Numbered from the stretch's first letter, positions 1 through 6,530 are shown. The stretch is 7,307 nucleotides of DNA from Syntrophobacterales bacterium (GCA_031285215.1 JAITWQ010000017.1:1-7307), one strand, 5' to 3'. Made by a program: numbers and translations. The notes: generated from the sequence alone by a model not told the origin.

Positions 1-497
1 TTTTTGATACATCGGATCATATCCGTAATCGTGTCCGCCGTTACAAAAGCCACGGCATTGCCGTTGAAGGAACGATTTTGCTTGGTCTTGACGGGCAAAC
101 CGAGGACGATATCCGCCGCCTGGTAGATTTCCTTTTGGAAATAGAATTGGATCTTGCTGAATTTACCATACTCACTCCCTTTCCCCATACACGGACGTTC
201 CAGGATTTTCACCGGGAAGGGCGTATTATTTCGTATGATTGGAATGATTATACGGCGGATAAGGTTGTTTTTAAACCGGACAAAATATCTCCGGAAAAAT
301 TGCAGGATCTCTACACTTATGCCTGGGATACGTTTTATAAGGAAGAACCCCAATCTTATAAAATGTTTAAACTCCTCCGCAGTGTTTCCATGCGTGAAAA
401 GGCGGACGGAACATATCGGGGCAGAAGAAGAGAGCTTGTTACGACCCGTTTTGGCGGGGAAGAAAAAATGAAATTGGGAGAACAAACAGATGATTAA
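1..497 (+). CDS. C-terminal part of a probable B12-binding radical SAM enzyme (5' end outside window)
   Basis: The reading frame is already open at the window edge (first full codon at base 3) and ends at TAA 495-497, giving 164 visible residues. The visible part fits the end of the radical SAM barrel in cobalamin-dependent (BchE/HpnJ-like) enzymes. It has an EGTILLGLDGQTEDDIRRL stretch like the family's 'GxPGETEEDI' strand-helix, then ILTPFPHTRTF like 'TPYPGT', then a D-W-N-D-Y segment and a C-terminal helical tail. The CxxxCxxC cluster motif and any B12-binding domain would lie upstream and cannot be seen. The tail, with an AWDTFYKEE segment and a basic DGTYRGRRR, recalls the radical SAM proteins of ladderane-type and other lipid clusters; that resemblance is from memory. 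The gene overlaps the next start by 8 nt, so it belongs to the ammonia-lyase operon. The family is fairly sure; the substrate is unknown. Confidence 0.75.
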   Translation, partial: FDTSDHIRNRVRRYKSHGIAVEGTILLGLDGQTEDDIRRLVDFLLEIELDLAEFTILTPFPHTRTFQDFHREGRIISYDWNDYTADKVVFKPDKISPEKLQDLYTYAWDTFYKEEPQSYKMFKLLRSVSMREKADGTYRGRRRELVTTRFGGEEKMKLGEQTDD

Positions 498-2046
498 TGC
501 TGCTCCAAGAGGAGTTATCGTTGTAGATCAAAACAATTTGACGCTGGATCAATTTCTCGCCGTATCGCGCGATTCCGCGCCTGTTCAGATGACGGCGGAT
601 GGATTATTCCGAAAAAAAATTGAACAAAGCGAAGAAATGCTGAAAAAAGCCATTGATGAAAGTATTCCTGTTTATGGCGTTTCGACGGGGTATGGAAAAT
701 CATGCGGGATACGATTGACAAAAGAACAGGTCATAGAACATCATGGCGCCAGCCCTATTCGCTTCCATGGCTGCGGGACAGGAGAACCCCTTAGTGTAGA
801 GGCTGTCCGGGCCGCCATGCTTTGCCGGCTGGTATGTCTTTCCCGCGGCTACTCCGGAGTCCGTTTAGACCTTCTCCGCCAGCTGGAGGCTTTTCTCAAT
901 CATGGCATAACGCCTGTTGTCCCGGCGGAGGGTTCTGTGGGGGCTTCGGGCGATTTGACCCCCATGTCTTATGTTGCGGCTGCTCTTTCAGGGGAGCGTG
1001 AAGTTTTTTATCAGGGGCAGCGTATGCCGGCAGCAAGAGCATTGCAGGCGGCAGGTTTGGAACTATATATCCTTGGGTCAAAAGAAGGGCTGGCCATGTT
1101 AAACGGCACGGCCATCATGACGGGTCTGGCGATTCTTGCGGTGGAAAGGGCAAAAAGAATCATGGAGAGTGCCATTGCCGCCACGGCTATGGCCGTTCAC
1201 GCCCTCAAGGGAAAGGCATCCCATTTCCACCCTTTAATCGGACAAGTCAAACCTCATCCCGGTCAGATTTATATTGCCAAGAGATTGTTGTCTTTTTTGC
1301 AAACGGAAGAAGTTATGCCGGATCTGGAATCTGATATGCGGGAAAATCTTCAGGATCCCTATTCTCTTCGTTGTGCCCCCCAGATTATCGGGGTTTTGTA
1401 TGATACTTTGGTTTGGGTCCGGCAGTGGGTGGAGATAGAGGCGAACAGCGCAAACGATAATCCTGTTTTTGATCCTGAGACTGGCCAGCTGTTGATGAAT
1501 GGGAATTTTTATGGCGGCCATCTCTCTTTTGCCATGGACGCGTTGAAAACGGCTGTCGCATCCGTGGCGGATCTATCCGACCGCCAGGTAGTCCTCTTGC
1601 TGGACCCTCTTTTAAATAGAGGATTGCCGGGAGACCTTGTCGGAGTACAGGGTGATTTTTCTGTTTTTCATCATGGCTTCAAGGCCATGTCCCTTTCTGC
1701 ATCGGCGTTGGCGGCGGAAGCTCTCAAATTGACCATGCCTGCCAGCTCCTTTTCCCGCTCCACAGAATCTCACAATCAGGATAAAGTCAGTATGGGTACC
1801 ATTGCCGCCCGTGATGCCGAGCGGGTTTGCACGCTGACGGAGCGGACAGTCGCCATTCATCTTTTGGCCGCGGCTCAGGGCTGCGATCTTCGGGAAAACA
1901 TGGAGCGGCGTCCTGCTCTGGGTAAAATTATGGCGGAAATCCGCGCCCTGTCCCCTCCTTTAATTGAGGATCGCGTCATGGATCAGGAAATAGAACGTCT
2001 TGCCCAAACGATGGCCTGGGGAAATCTATGGGAGAGCATCCCATGA
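490..2046 (+). CDS. MIO-dependent aromatic amino acid ammonia-lyase (HAL/PAL/TAL family)
   Basis: This 518-residue cytoplasmic enzyme should remove ammonia from an aromatic amino acid to give an aryl acrylate such as cinnamate, coumarate or urocanate. The Ala152-Ser153-Gly154 triad in GSVGASGDL is the one that cyclises to the MIO cofactor. Other family marks are the catalytic-loop Tyr62 in PVYGVSTGYG, Asn205, Q288-D289-P290-Y291-S-L-R294, NSANDNP (319-325) and GNFYGGHLSF (338-347). The length is close to the family's usual 500-520. Near the C-terminus it reads HNQDKVSMG (428-436), the 8-residue NQDxxSxG form of TAL and plant PAL, and it lacks the extra Glu of histidase NQEDHVSMG. The selectivity pair aligns by eye to Phe92-His93, so the substrate is uncertain. 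ATG 490 has GGGAG nine bases upstream and lies inside the end of the preceding gene. The next gene starts in its stop codon. It lies with thioesterase and fatty-acid-kinase genes rather than hut genes, which argues for a biosynthetic role. Confidence 0.93.
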   Translation: MINAAPRGVIVVDQNNLTLDQFLAVSRDSAPVQMTADGLFRKKIEQSEEMLKKAIDESIPVYGVSTGYGKSCGIRLTKEQVIEHHGASPIRFHGCGTGEPLSVEAVRAAMLCRLVCLSRGYSGVRLDLLRQLEAFLNHGITPVVPAEGSVGASGDLTPMSYVAAALSGEREVFYQGQRMPAARALQAAGLELYILGSKEGLAMLNGTAIMTGLAILAVERAKRIMESAIAATAMAVHALKGKASHFHPLIGQVKPHPGQIYIAKRLLSFLQTEEVMPDLESDMRENLQDPYSLRCAPQIIGVLYDTLVWVRQWVEIEANSANDNPVFDPETGQLLMNGNFYGGHLSFAMDALKTAVASVADLSDRQVVLLLDPLLNRGLPGDLVGVQGDFSVFHHGFKAMSLSASALAAEALKLTMPASSFSRSTESHNQDKVSMGTIAARDAERVCTLTERTVAIHLLAAAQGCDLRENMERRPALGKIMAEIRALSPPLIEDRVMDQEIERLAQTMAWGNLWESIP

Positions 2047-2468
2047 AAAACCCTTTCGAGAAATGGACGGAAACATACCATAAAGTTGCCTTTTACGAGT
2101 TGGATCCCGTTCAGATTGTATGGCACGGCAATTATCTGGATTACTTTGAGATTGCGCGTACGGCCATGTTTAATGAGAATGGTGTTGATCTTTATGATTT
2201 TTACCTCCGCAACGGTATTGTGTTTCCCATCATAAAGACAGAAACCAAACATATTCTGCCCCTCAGGTATCATGATGAATTTATCTGCCGTGCCTCTGCC
2301 GTGGATGCGCGAATGAAGATTGTCGTAGATTTTGAGATACGAAAAGTCACAGACGGCGCGATTTGTACGCGGGGGCGAACGGAACAGGTGGCGGTCAAGG
2401 CCGATACAATGGAAATCATCTTTGGTGTTCCTGAGGAAATCCGCCGCGCCCTTGGATTTGGTTCATGA
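2043..2468 (+). CDS. Hotdog-fold acyl-CoA thioesterase (4HBT/YbgC-like)
   Basis: A 141-residue single-domain protein of the 4-hydroxybenzoyl-CoA thioesterase family, which hydrolyses acyl- or aryl-CoA (or acyl-ACP) thioesters. The N-terminal active-site segment Y-E-L-D21-P-V-Q-I-V-W-H28-G-N-Y31-L-D-Y-F-E matches the family pattern DxDxxxxVxHxxYxxxFexaR, with Asp21 as the expected catalytic acid. The rest has the alternating strands of a hotdog sheet, and the length is typical (130-145). The start at 2043 was chosen over the in-frame ATG at 2028. It forms an ATGA overlap with the lyase stop and has GGGAG about eight bases upstream, whereas the 2028 start would add five residues that fall on that ribosome site. 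Related small thioesterases lie beside ammonia-lyases in aryl polyene and flexirubin clusters, so an aryl- or lipid-thioester substrate is a fair guess. The true substrate is not shown. Confidence 0.88.
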   Translation: MKNPFEKWTETYHKVAFYELDPVQIVWHGNYLDYFEIARTAMFNENGVDLYDFYLRNGIVFPIIKTETKHILPLRYHDEFICRASAVDARMKIVVDFEIRKVTDGAICTRGRTEQVAVKADTMEIIFGVPEEIRRALGFGS

Positions 2469-4156
2469 GCAATACCTTTCGTTATGCCCTGAGCGCCGGA
2501 TATGCCCATCTTGCCGCTTGGGGTGATTTACTGGACCGCATCAACGTCTTTCCTGTCGCCGATGGTGATACGGGGCGTAACCTGATCGTAACTTTATCTC
2601 CTTTGCGCCATCAGGAACGAAGCATAGACAGTACAATTCATGACCTCCTGTTTCAGGCCCGCGGCAATTCGGGAAATATTGCTTCCGCTTTTTTTCAGGA
2701 TTTTGTCCGCAAGGGGGAACAGGCCTTTCTTGAAGCCGTTCTCCGTGGCCGTGATTGCGCCTGGAGCGCAGTGCCTGATCCCCGTCCGGGAACCATGCTG
2801 ACATTTTTTGACGCTCTTGCAGACGCTTGCCGCCTTACATGGAATCAGGAAACGATCAATGATCGCCTTTCCTGCCTTGCAGAAACGGTGCGCCGTACCG
2901 TGGATCAACAGGATAAACTGCGGCAGGCCGGTGTGGTTGATGCCGGGGCCTTGGGAATGTACCTCTTCTTTGAGGGGTTTTTCCCCGTATTTTTGAACGC
3001 AAATTTTTCCGTGTCCTCCATGAGGGAAAAATTTGGCGATTTTATTCAGATTGACGCCTCTTACCAGGGGAATATGGATCATGGCTATTGTATTGATGCG
3101 GTATATAAAGGAGATTTGCAGAAACCTGATAATTTTTTTTCTTCTCTGGGCGAATCGGTCATTACATACCGGGAAGGCGATTGCCTGAAAGTGCATTTTC
3201 ACACACAGGACAAAGACAATGCCCGGCGGCGTCTTGCTTCCGCAGGAGAGGTCATTTACTGGTCAGAAGACGATCTTTATGCCCAGACAAAAGAATTTAA
3301 TTCACCTGTCAGACAAGGGCCAATCCACATTATGACAGATGCGGCGGGTTCTCTTACGCGGACGGAAGCGAAAAGAAAAAATATCACCCTCCTTGACAGC
3401 TACATCCATATAAATGACCTTGGTTTTCCCGAAACATGTCTGGCGGCGGATGATCTATATAAAGCCATGCGTACCGGAATCAGGGTTTCAACGGCGCAGG
3501 CCTCGCGCATGGAGCGATTTTGCTGTTATCAGCGGGTCATGGAGAGCCATGAGCGTGTTTTATATCTTTGTGTTGGATCCGTATATACGGGAAATTATCA
3601 AACGGTTCTCGATTGGAAAAAGGATTATGATCCCCAAGATCGGATGACCGTTATTGATACGGGAGCGGCGTCGGGGCGTCTTGCTGTTCTGGCGCTGGCG
3701 GCGGCGTTATTTGCGGAACAGGCTTCTTCCCCCCAGGAGGTCATTGATTTTTCTCAAGGGGCAGTAGATCGCGCCGAAGAATGTATTTTTCTTGATAAAC
3801 TGGAATACTTGGCGGCGGGAGGGCGGATCACAAAGACCGGCGCTTTTCTGGGAGATCTTTTGGGCATGAAGCCGGTTGTAACGCCTGCTGCGGACGGTGC
3901 GCGCAAGGTGGGACTTTGCCGGGCCAGAAGGGATCAGGAAAAATTTGCGCTGAAATTTTTGGCAGACAAGTTAAAAAAAGACGAAAAGGCACTAATCTTG
4001 CTTGAGTATTCGGACAATGCCCCTGAGTTGGAGGAACTGTTAAGAACTTTGCAGACAAAATATCCAGAATCTCATGTTATGTTTGTTCCTCTGTCTCTCA
4101 CATCAGGCGCCCATATGGGACCGGGTACGTGGGCGGTTGCGTTTTTGCCTCTGTAA
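2465..4156 (+). CDS. Fatty acid kinase-type fusion: DhaL/FakA N-terminal part plus DegV/FakB C-terminal part
   Basis: A 563-residue protein joining the two halves of bacterial fatty acid kinase. Residues about 5-175 are a DhaL/DAK2 ATP-binding domain: NVFPVADGDTGRN (27-39) carries the Mg-binding Asp33 and Asp35 with Asn39, then ARGNSGN (65-71) and DAGALG (159-164). Residues about 203-275 resemble the FakA middle domain, with GYCIDAVY and VHFHT (243-247). Residues about 286-563 are a DegV/FakB lipid-binding domain: TDAAGSL (291-297), the loop STAQAS (342-347, usual form TSQPS), GSVYTGNY (371-378, usual SSxxSGTY), VIDTGAASG, LEYLAAGGRI (446-455), GMKPVV and a final HMGPGT (550-555). Expected lipid-contacting residues Thr343, Ser372, Arg454 and His550 can be placed by eye. 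In Firmicutes FakA and FakB are separate and make acyl-phosphate. Here ATP and lipid sites share one chain. ATG 2465 overlaps the thioesterase stop as ATGA, so it is the last gene of the coupled operon. Family assignment is firm; kinase activity is inferred. Confidence 0.88.
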   Translation: MSNTFRYALSAGYAHLAAWGDLLDRINVFPVADGDTGRNLIVTLSPLRHQERSIDSTIHDLLFQARGNSGNIASAFFQDFVRKGEQAFLEAVLRGRDCAWSAVPDPRPGTMLTFFDALADACRLTWNQETINDRLSCLAETVRRTVDQQDKLRQAGVVDAGALGMYLFFEGFFPVFLNANFSVSSMREKFGDFIQIDASYQGNMDHGYCIDAVYKGDLQKPDNFFSSLGESVITYREGDCLKVHFHTQDKDNARRRLASAGEVIYWSEDDLYAQTKEFNSPVRQGPIHIMTDAAGSLTRTEAKRKNITLLDSYIHINDLGFPETCLAADDLYKAMRTGIRVSTAQASRMERFCCYQRVMESHERVLYLCVGSVYTGNYQTVLDWKKDYDPQDRMTVIDTGAASGRLAVLALAAALFAEQASSPQEVIDFSQGAVDRAEECIFLDKLEYLAAGGRITKTGAFLGDLLGMKPVVTPAADGARKVGLCRARRDQEKFALKFLADKLKKDEKALILLEYSDNAPELEELLRTLQTKYPESHVMFVPLSLTSGAHMGPGTWAVAFLPL

Positions 4157-4175
4157 GAGGCGAGGAGAATCTCCT
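4147..4175 (+). repeat. Two adjacent small inverted repeats at the operon end
   Basis: GCCTCT-gta-AGAGGC (4147-4161) is a perfect 6-bp stem that includes the stop codon of the kinase-fusion gene. AGGAG-aat-CTCCT (4163-4175) follows one base later. Neither is followed by a run of T, so they do not make a standard intrinsic terminator. They may mark the mRNA 3' end or protect it. No better terminator was seen before the next promoter at 4230. Confidence 0.35.
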
Positions 4176-4229
4176 GCGGGGAGGAAAACAGTTATAGTAA
4201 GCATGGTGCAAGCGGGAAATTTCATATTC

Positions 4230-4259
4230 TTGACACTTATGCGTCATGATTCGTATCAT
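4230..4259 (+). promoter_or_regulatory. Sigma70-type promoter for the TPR-OmpA gene
   Basis: A perfect -35 box TTGACA (4230-4235) is followed after 18 bases by TATCAT (4254-4259), a 5-of-6 match to TATAAT. It lies in the 179-base gap after the kinase-fusion operon and about 75 bases before the OmpA-family start at 4336, leaving a leader of roughly 70 bases. This suggests the envelope gene is transcribed separately from the upstream operon. Confidence 0.65.
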
Positions 4260-4261
4260 GA
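4244..4261. promoter_or_regulatory. Candidate operator: 7+7 palindrome over the -10 box
   Basis: TCATGAT-tcgt-ATCATGA is a perfect inverted repeat with a 4-base centre. It covers the promoter spacer and almost the whole -10 hexamer of the OmpA-family promoter. A dimeric repressor bound here would block RNA polymerase. Size and placement fit a helix-turn-helix binding site, but the regulator is unknown. Confidence 0.45.
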
Positions 4262-4335
4262 ATGCCCGTTTACCATGTGAAACAATGATTTTATGGTTAT
4301 TTTCACAAGATTTCTTAATGAACAGAGGTGAATTT

Positions 4336-5214
4336 ATGCGAAAAACACGTGTCTGCCTATTTACTTTATTGATCCTGCTTTTGTCCTGGCAACCAGTCTT
4401 TGCCCAACAAGGGGAAGAGGCCTCCTATGACTGGTATTTACAGCAAGGTATTATGTATGAGAGACAGTCGGTATTTGGTGAAGCCATCAAAATGTTTACA
4501 GAGGCCATTGCCTATAATCCTGATAGTATGGAATCTTATCTCCGCCGCGGAAAAGCGTACAGAATCCATGACTTGACGGAAACACAAAAACCGATGGACG
4601 ATTTTTCCACCGTTATTGACAGAGATCCGAGGAATGCCGAAGCCCATTATCAACGAGGATTATTGAATGATTACATTCTTAAAAACCAGGCCGCCAAGGC
4701 CGATATGCTTGCCGCGAGCGGTTTAGGGCATGATGGGGCAAGAAGGTGGCTTGCGGCTTTAGGCACTGGAAGAGGGATTCCTCAAACCGCAGTTGTGCAA
4801 GATATTCCGCCGGTGCAGGATAAGCATTTTACCCTTGCAGATCCGGACGTAGCAGGTCTTGCGGATTATTTGCCCGGAGGGATGCAGCCTGTGGTATTCT
4901 TTGACTTTAACCGAAGCGAGGTGCGGTCAGAGGGATATCATGTCCTTGATACCATTGCCGCTCTGTTGAACAAAGAATTGTCAACGACCAGTGTTGTCAT
5001 TATGGGACATACGGACAGCGTGGGATCGGAACGTTATAATGCGGGACTTTCCCTGCGCAGAGCAGAAGCGGTTAAGGCTTACTTAAGCGGCCAGGGCGTT
5101 TCTTCCGGCAGGCTCCTGATCAAAGGGTATGGGAAAATCGCCCCTGCCGACACCAATGATACGGCAGAAGGGCGGGCAAATAACCGCCGCGCTGTTGTCG
5201 GTCTTTTACGTTAA
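4336..5214 (+). CDS. Periplasmic TPR-OmpA family protein
   Basis: A 292-residue exported protein. Residues 1-23 are a signal peptide (basic MRKTR, a Leu-rich core, then P-V-F-A before QQ). There is no lipobox Cys, so it is probably soluble periplasmic rather than a lipoprotein. Residues about 30-125 carry tetratricopeptide-like helices such as EAIKMFTEAIAYNPDSMESY and DFSTVIDRDPRNAEAHYQRG, a likely protein-docking module. Residues about 183-292 are a complete OmpA C-terminal domain: VVFFDFNRSEV (186-196), GHTDSVG (224-230), LSLRRAEAV (238-246) and NNRRA (282-286). Asp227 and Arg242 fit the pair that grips meso-diaminopimelate, so it should bind peptidoglycan. The start at 4336 has AGAGGTG about six bases upstream and places the signal peptide at the N-terminus. 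Upstream in-frame ATGs (4246, 4318) lack this, and 4246 falls inside the palindrome. The partner of the TPR part is not known. Confidence 0.88.
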   Translation: MRKTRVCLFTLLILLLSWQPVFAQQGEEASYDWYLQQGIMYERQSVFGEAIKMFTEAIAYNPDSMESYLRRGKAYRIHDLTETQKPMDDFSTVIDRDPRNAEAHYQRGLLNDYILKNQAAKADMLAASGLGHDGARRWLAALGTGRGIPQTAVVQDIPPVQDKHFTLADPDVAGLADYLPGGMQPVVFFDFNRSEVRSEGYHVLDTIAALLNKELSTTSVVIMGHTDSVGSERYNAGLSLRRAEAVKAYLSGQGVSSGRLLIKGYGKIAPADTNDTAEGRANNRRAVVGLLR

Positions 5215-5243
5215 AGAATTTTTACCGTCAGGCAAATAACATA

Positions 5244-5279
5244 ATACGAGGCTTCTCTCCATGTGAGGAAGCCTTGTAT
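5244..5279 (+). terminator. Strong hairpin after the OmpA-family gene, likely terminator
   Basis: ATACGAGGCTTC (5244-5255) pairs with GAAGCCTTGTAT (5268-5279) over 12 positions with one G-U pair, and an inner CTC/GAG can close the loop further. It begins 29 bases after the stop at 5214. The following bases (gctttatgc) are only partly T-rich, so this is an imperfect intrinsic terminator. A second small stem, TGCTT-tatgc-AAGCA, follows at 5279-5293. The hairpin is certain from sequence; its role in termination is inferred. Confidence 0.6.
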
Positions 5280-5320
5280 GCTTTATGCAAGCAAAAATTA
5301 AGAGACAAATCTTCCGAAAT

Positions 5321-5349
5321 GTGATAACCAACCATACCAATTTTATAAA
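5321..5349 (+). promoter_or_regulatory. Possible promoter directly before the RodZ-like gene
   Basis: GTGATA (5321-5326, 4 of 6 to TTGACA), 17 bases, then TATAAA (5344-5349, 5 of 6 to TATAAT). Only five bases separate this -10 box from ATG 5355, so transcription would begin at or within a base or two of the start codon. The spacing is ideal but the -35 is weak. Confidence 0.4.
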
Positions 5350-5354
5350 AAGGG

Positions 5355-6227
5355 ATGATTGATACGGATACGCCGCACCTTGAACAGGAGTTAGATAATA
5401 CGTCAAAGGCACTGCCCCTCGCGAAGTATGCGCCGCGCCGGGAAGAATTAGGCCTCACGCTGTCCGATATCTTTGGGCGGACGCGGATAACGATAAAAAA
5501 TTTGACTGCTTTGGAGCAGGAAGATTTTGCATCCCTCCCGGCTCCCGTTTATACGCAGGGTTTTATCCGGCAATATGCTAAATTGCTTAATATTGACCCG
5601 GCCCATGCCCTGCAGGAGTATGATGACTATCTGAAGAGTGCGAGTGCGCCGGTTTTCCTTGCCGAAAAGCCAGACGCTCCTCAAAATAACTTTTCCCAAA
5701 TCCAAACCCCAACAAATAAATCGTCTCATGTGCCTGTTCTTTCCGTTATTCTCGCCATCGTTCTTTTTGGCTTTTTCATTTTTCTGCTCGAAAACAATAC
5801 GACACAGCAGCGTACCCTCAGCGCCAAAAATCAACAGGCGGCAGAGAATCCTTCCGCATCTCAGGAAGGCGAGGAGGGAATGGCGGAGGATGCGTCAGGC
5901 GAACCTGTGAACACCGCCGTGTTGTTGACAGGGGAAGCGTTACAGAAATCGGTGGAAGAAATTGCGGCAACCGTAACCGCCTCCGGCCCGCTGAAATTAA
6001 CAATAAAGGCCAGAGAAACCACATGGATTGCTGTTCGCGCAGACGGTCAAAATAAGGAGCAAACATTATATGCTGGTGGGACAGCGACATTCACGGGAAA
6101 ATGCTTTTCGGTGAACATTGGTAATGCCGGCGGAACAGATGTTTTTTTGCAGGGGAAATTTTTAGGGGCTTTAGGAAAAAAAGGTGAAGCTGTGCGTATC
6201 GTTTTACCTTCGAAAAATTGTCTTTGA
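5355..6227 (+). CDS. rodZ: RodZ-like protein: helix-turn-helix, one membrane span, periplasmic DUF4115 domain
   Basis: A 290-residue bitopic membrane protein. Residues about 24-95 are the RodZ-type helix-turn-helix (APRREELGLTLSDIFGRTRI, then LTALEQEDFASLPAPVYTQG and FIRQYAKLLNID). In RodZ this contacts the actin-like MreB. A Ser/Pro/Gln linker follows, then one membrane helix at about 126-145 (VLSVILAIVLFGFFIFLLEN), giving cytoplasmic N-terminus and periplasmic C-terminus. An acidic low-complexity linker (165-185) leads to a DUF4115 beta domain (about 205-287) with LKLTIKARETTWIAVRADG and FLGALGKKGEAVRIVLP. It probably helps set cell shape through the MreB elongation machine. The start is the first possible one after an in-frame stop, but AGGG lies right against the ATG, too close for a normal Shine-Dalgarno site. 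The true start could be a few codons later, before the HTH. No mre genes are in view, so the name rests on domain order. Confidence 0.85.
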   Translation: MIDTDTPHLEQELDNTSKALPLAKYAPRREELGLTLSDIFGRTRITIKNLTALEQEDFASLPAPVYTQGFIRQYAKLLNIDPAHALQEYDDYLKSASAPVFLAEKPDAPQNNFSQIQTPTNKSSHVPVLSVILAIVLFGFFIFLLENNTTQQRTLSAKNQQAAENPSASQEGEEGMAEDASGEPVNTAVLLTGEALQKSVEEIAATVTASGPLKLTIKARETTWIAVRADGQNKEQTLYAGGTATFTGKCFSVNIGNAGGTDVFLQGKFLGALGKKGEAVRIVLPSKNCL

Positions 6228-6252
6228 CATCTCCGTCATTGCGGATTAGGAT
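6224..6252 (+). promoter_or_regulatory. Promoter for tatA, -35 box overlapping the rodZ stop
   Basis: A perfect TTGACA (6224-6229) shares its TGA with the rodZ stop codon (6225-6227). Seventeen bases later is TAGGAT (6247-6252), a 4-of-6 match to TATAAT. The leader to ATG 6297 would be about 37 bases. Read-through from rodZ is also possible because no terminator separates them. Confidence 0.5.
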
Positions 6253-6296
6253 ACGGGCAAAGATGAATGTAAACTTTGCATAGGAAGGGACAAGAC

Positions 6297-6500
6297 ATGT
6301 TTGGAATCGGCGTACAAGAATTGGTGATCATTCTTGTTATAATTTTGATCATTTTCGGCGCAGGGAAGCTTCCCGAAATTGGCAGTGCCCTTGGGAAGGG
6401 GATTCGGAATTTCAAAAAATCCACCCGCGATTCGGACGAAATTGATGTTACACCCGCGCCCGAATCGAAATCGAAGATTGACAGAGACGAAAAAGCTTAA
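6297..6500 (+). CDS. tatA: Sec-independent translocase subunit TatA/E
   Basis: A 67-residue protein of the Tat pore that moves folded, twin-arginine proteins across the inner membrane together with TatB/TatC. Order of parts: short N-terminus MFGIGVQE, membrane helix about 6-20 ([12 protein letters not shown]), the FGAGKLPE hinge (20-27), an amphipathic helix (about 28-44) with Phe39 in NFKK, and a charged tail. This is the standard TatA plan, and the short length favours TatA/TatE over TatB. The start at 6297 was chosen because AGGAAGGGA ends six to seven bases before it and the protein then begins as known TatA proteins do. A longer TTG start at 6276 would translate the ribosome site. No tatB or tatC is adjacent in view. 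The gene is convergent with ssb, with 30 bases between stops. Confidence 0.95.
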   Translation: MFGIGVQELVIILVIILIIFGAGKLPEIGSALGKGIRNFKKSTRDSDEIDVTPAPESKSKIDRDEKA

Positions 6501-6515
6501 ATCTGCCCGTTTCCA

Positions 6516-6528
6516 ATTTCCAGGAAAT
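6516..6528. repeat. Small palindrome between convergent tatA and ssb
   Basis: ATTTCC-A-GGAAAT is a perfect 13-base palindrome in the 30-base gap between the two stop codons. As RNA it gives at most a 5-bp stem with a 3-base loop on either strand and has no T run, so it is at best a weak two-way terminator. Confidence 0.3.
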
Positions 6529-6530
6529 CA

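Noticed and set aside
78..80. TTG as start of the first gene
   Set aside because: The frame is open to the window edge and the upstream residues continue the radical SAM fold, so this is an internal Leu codon.
2028..2042. Earlier ATG for the thioesterase
   Set aside because: It would place the ribosome site inside the coding region; the ATGA overlap at 2043 with GGGAG upstream is the better start.
490..2046. Naming the lyase hutH
   Set aside because: It lacks the histidase NQEDH segment and sits among lipid-type genes, not histidine degradation genes.
2594..3202. 202-codon minus-strand reading frame
   Set aside because: It lies opposite the DhaL part of the kinase fusion, whose motifs are unmistakable, and has no recognisable domain or ribosome site.
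4147..4175. Intrinsic terminator for the kinase-fusion operon
   Set aside because: The stems are short and no T run follows, so it is listed only as inverted repeats.
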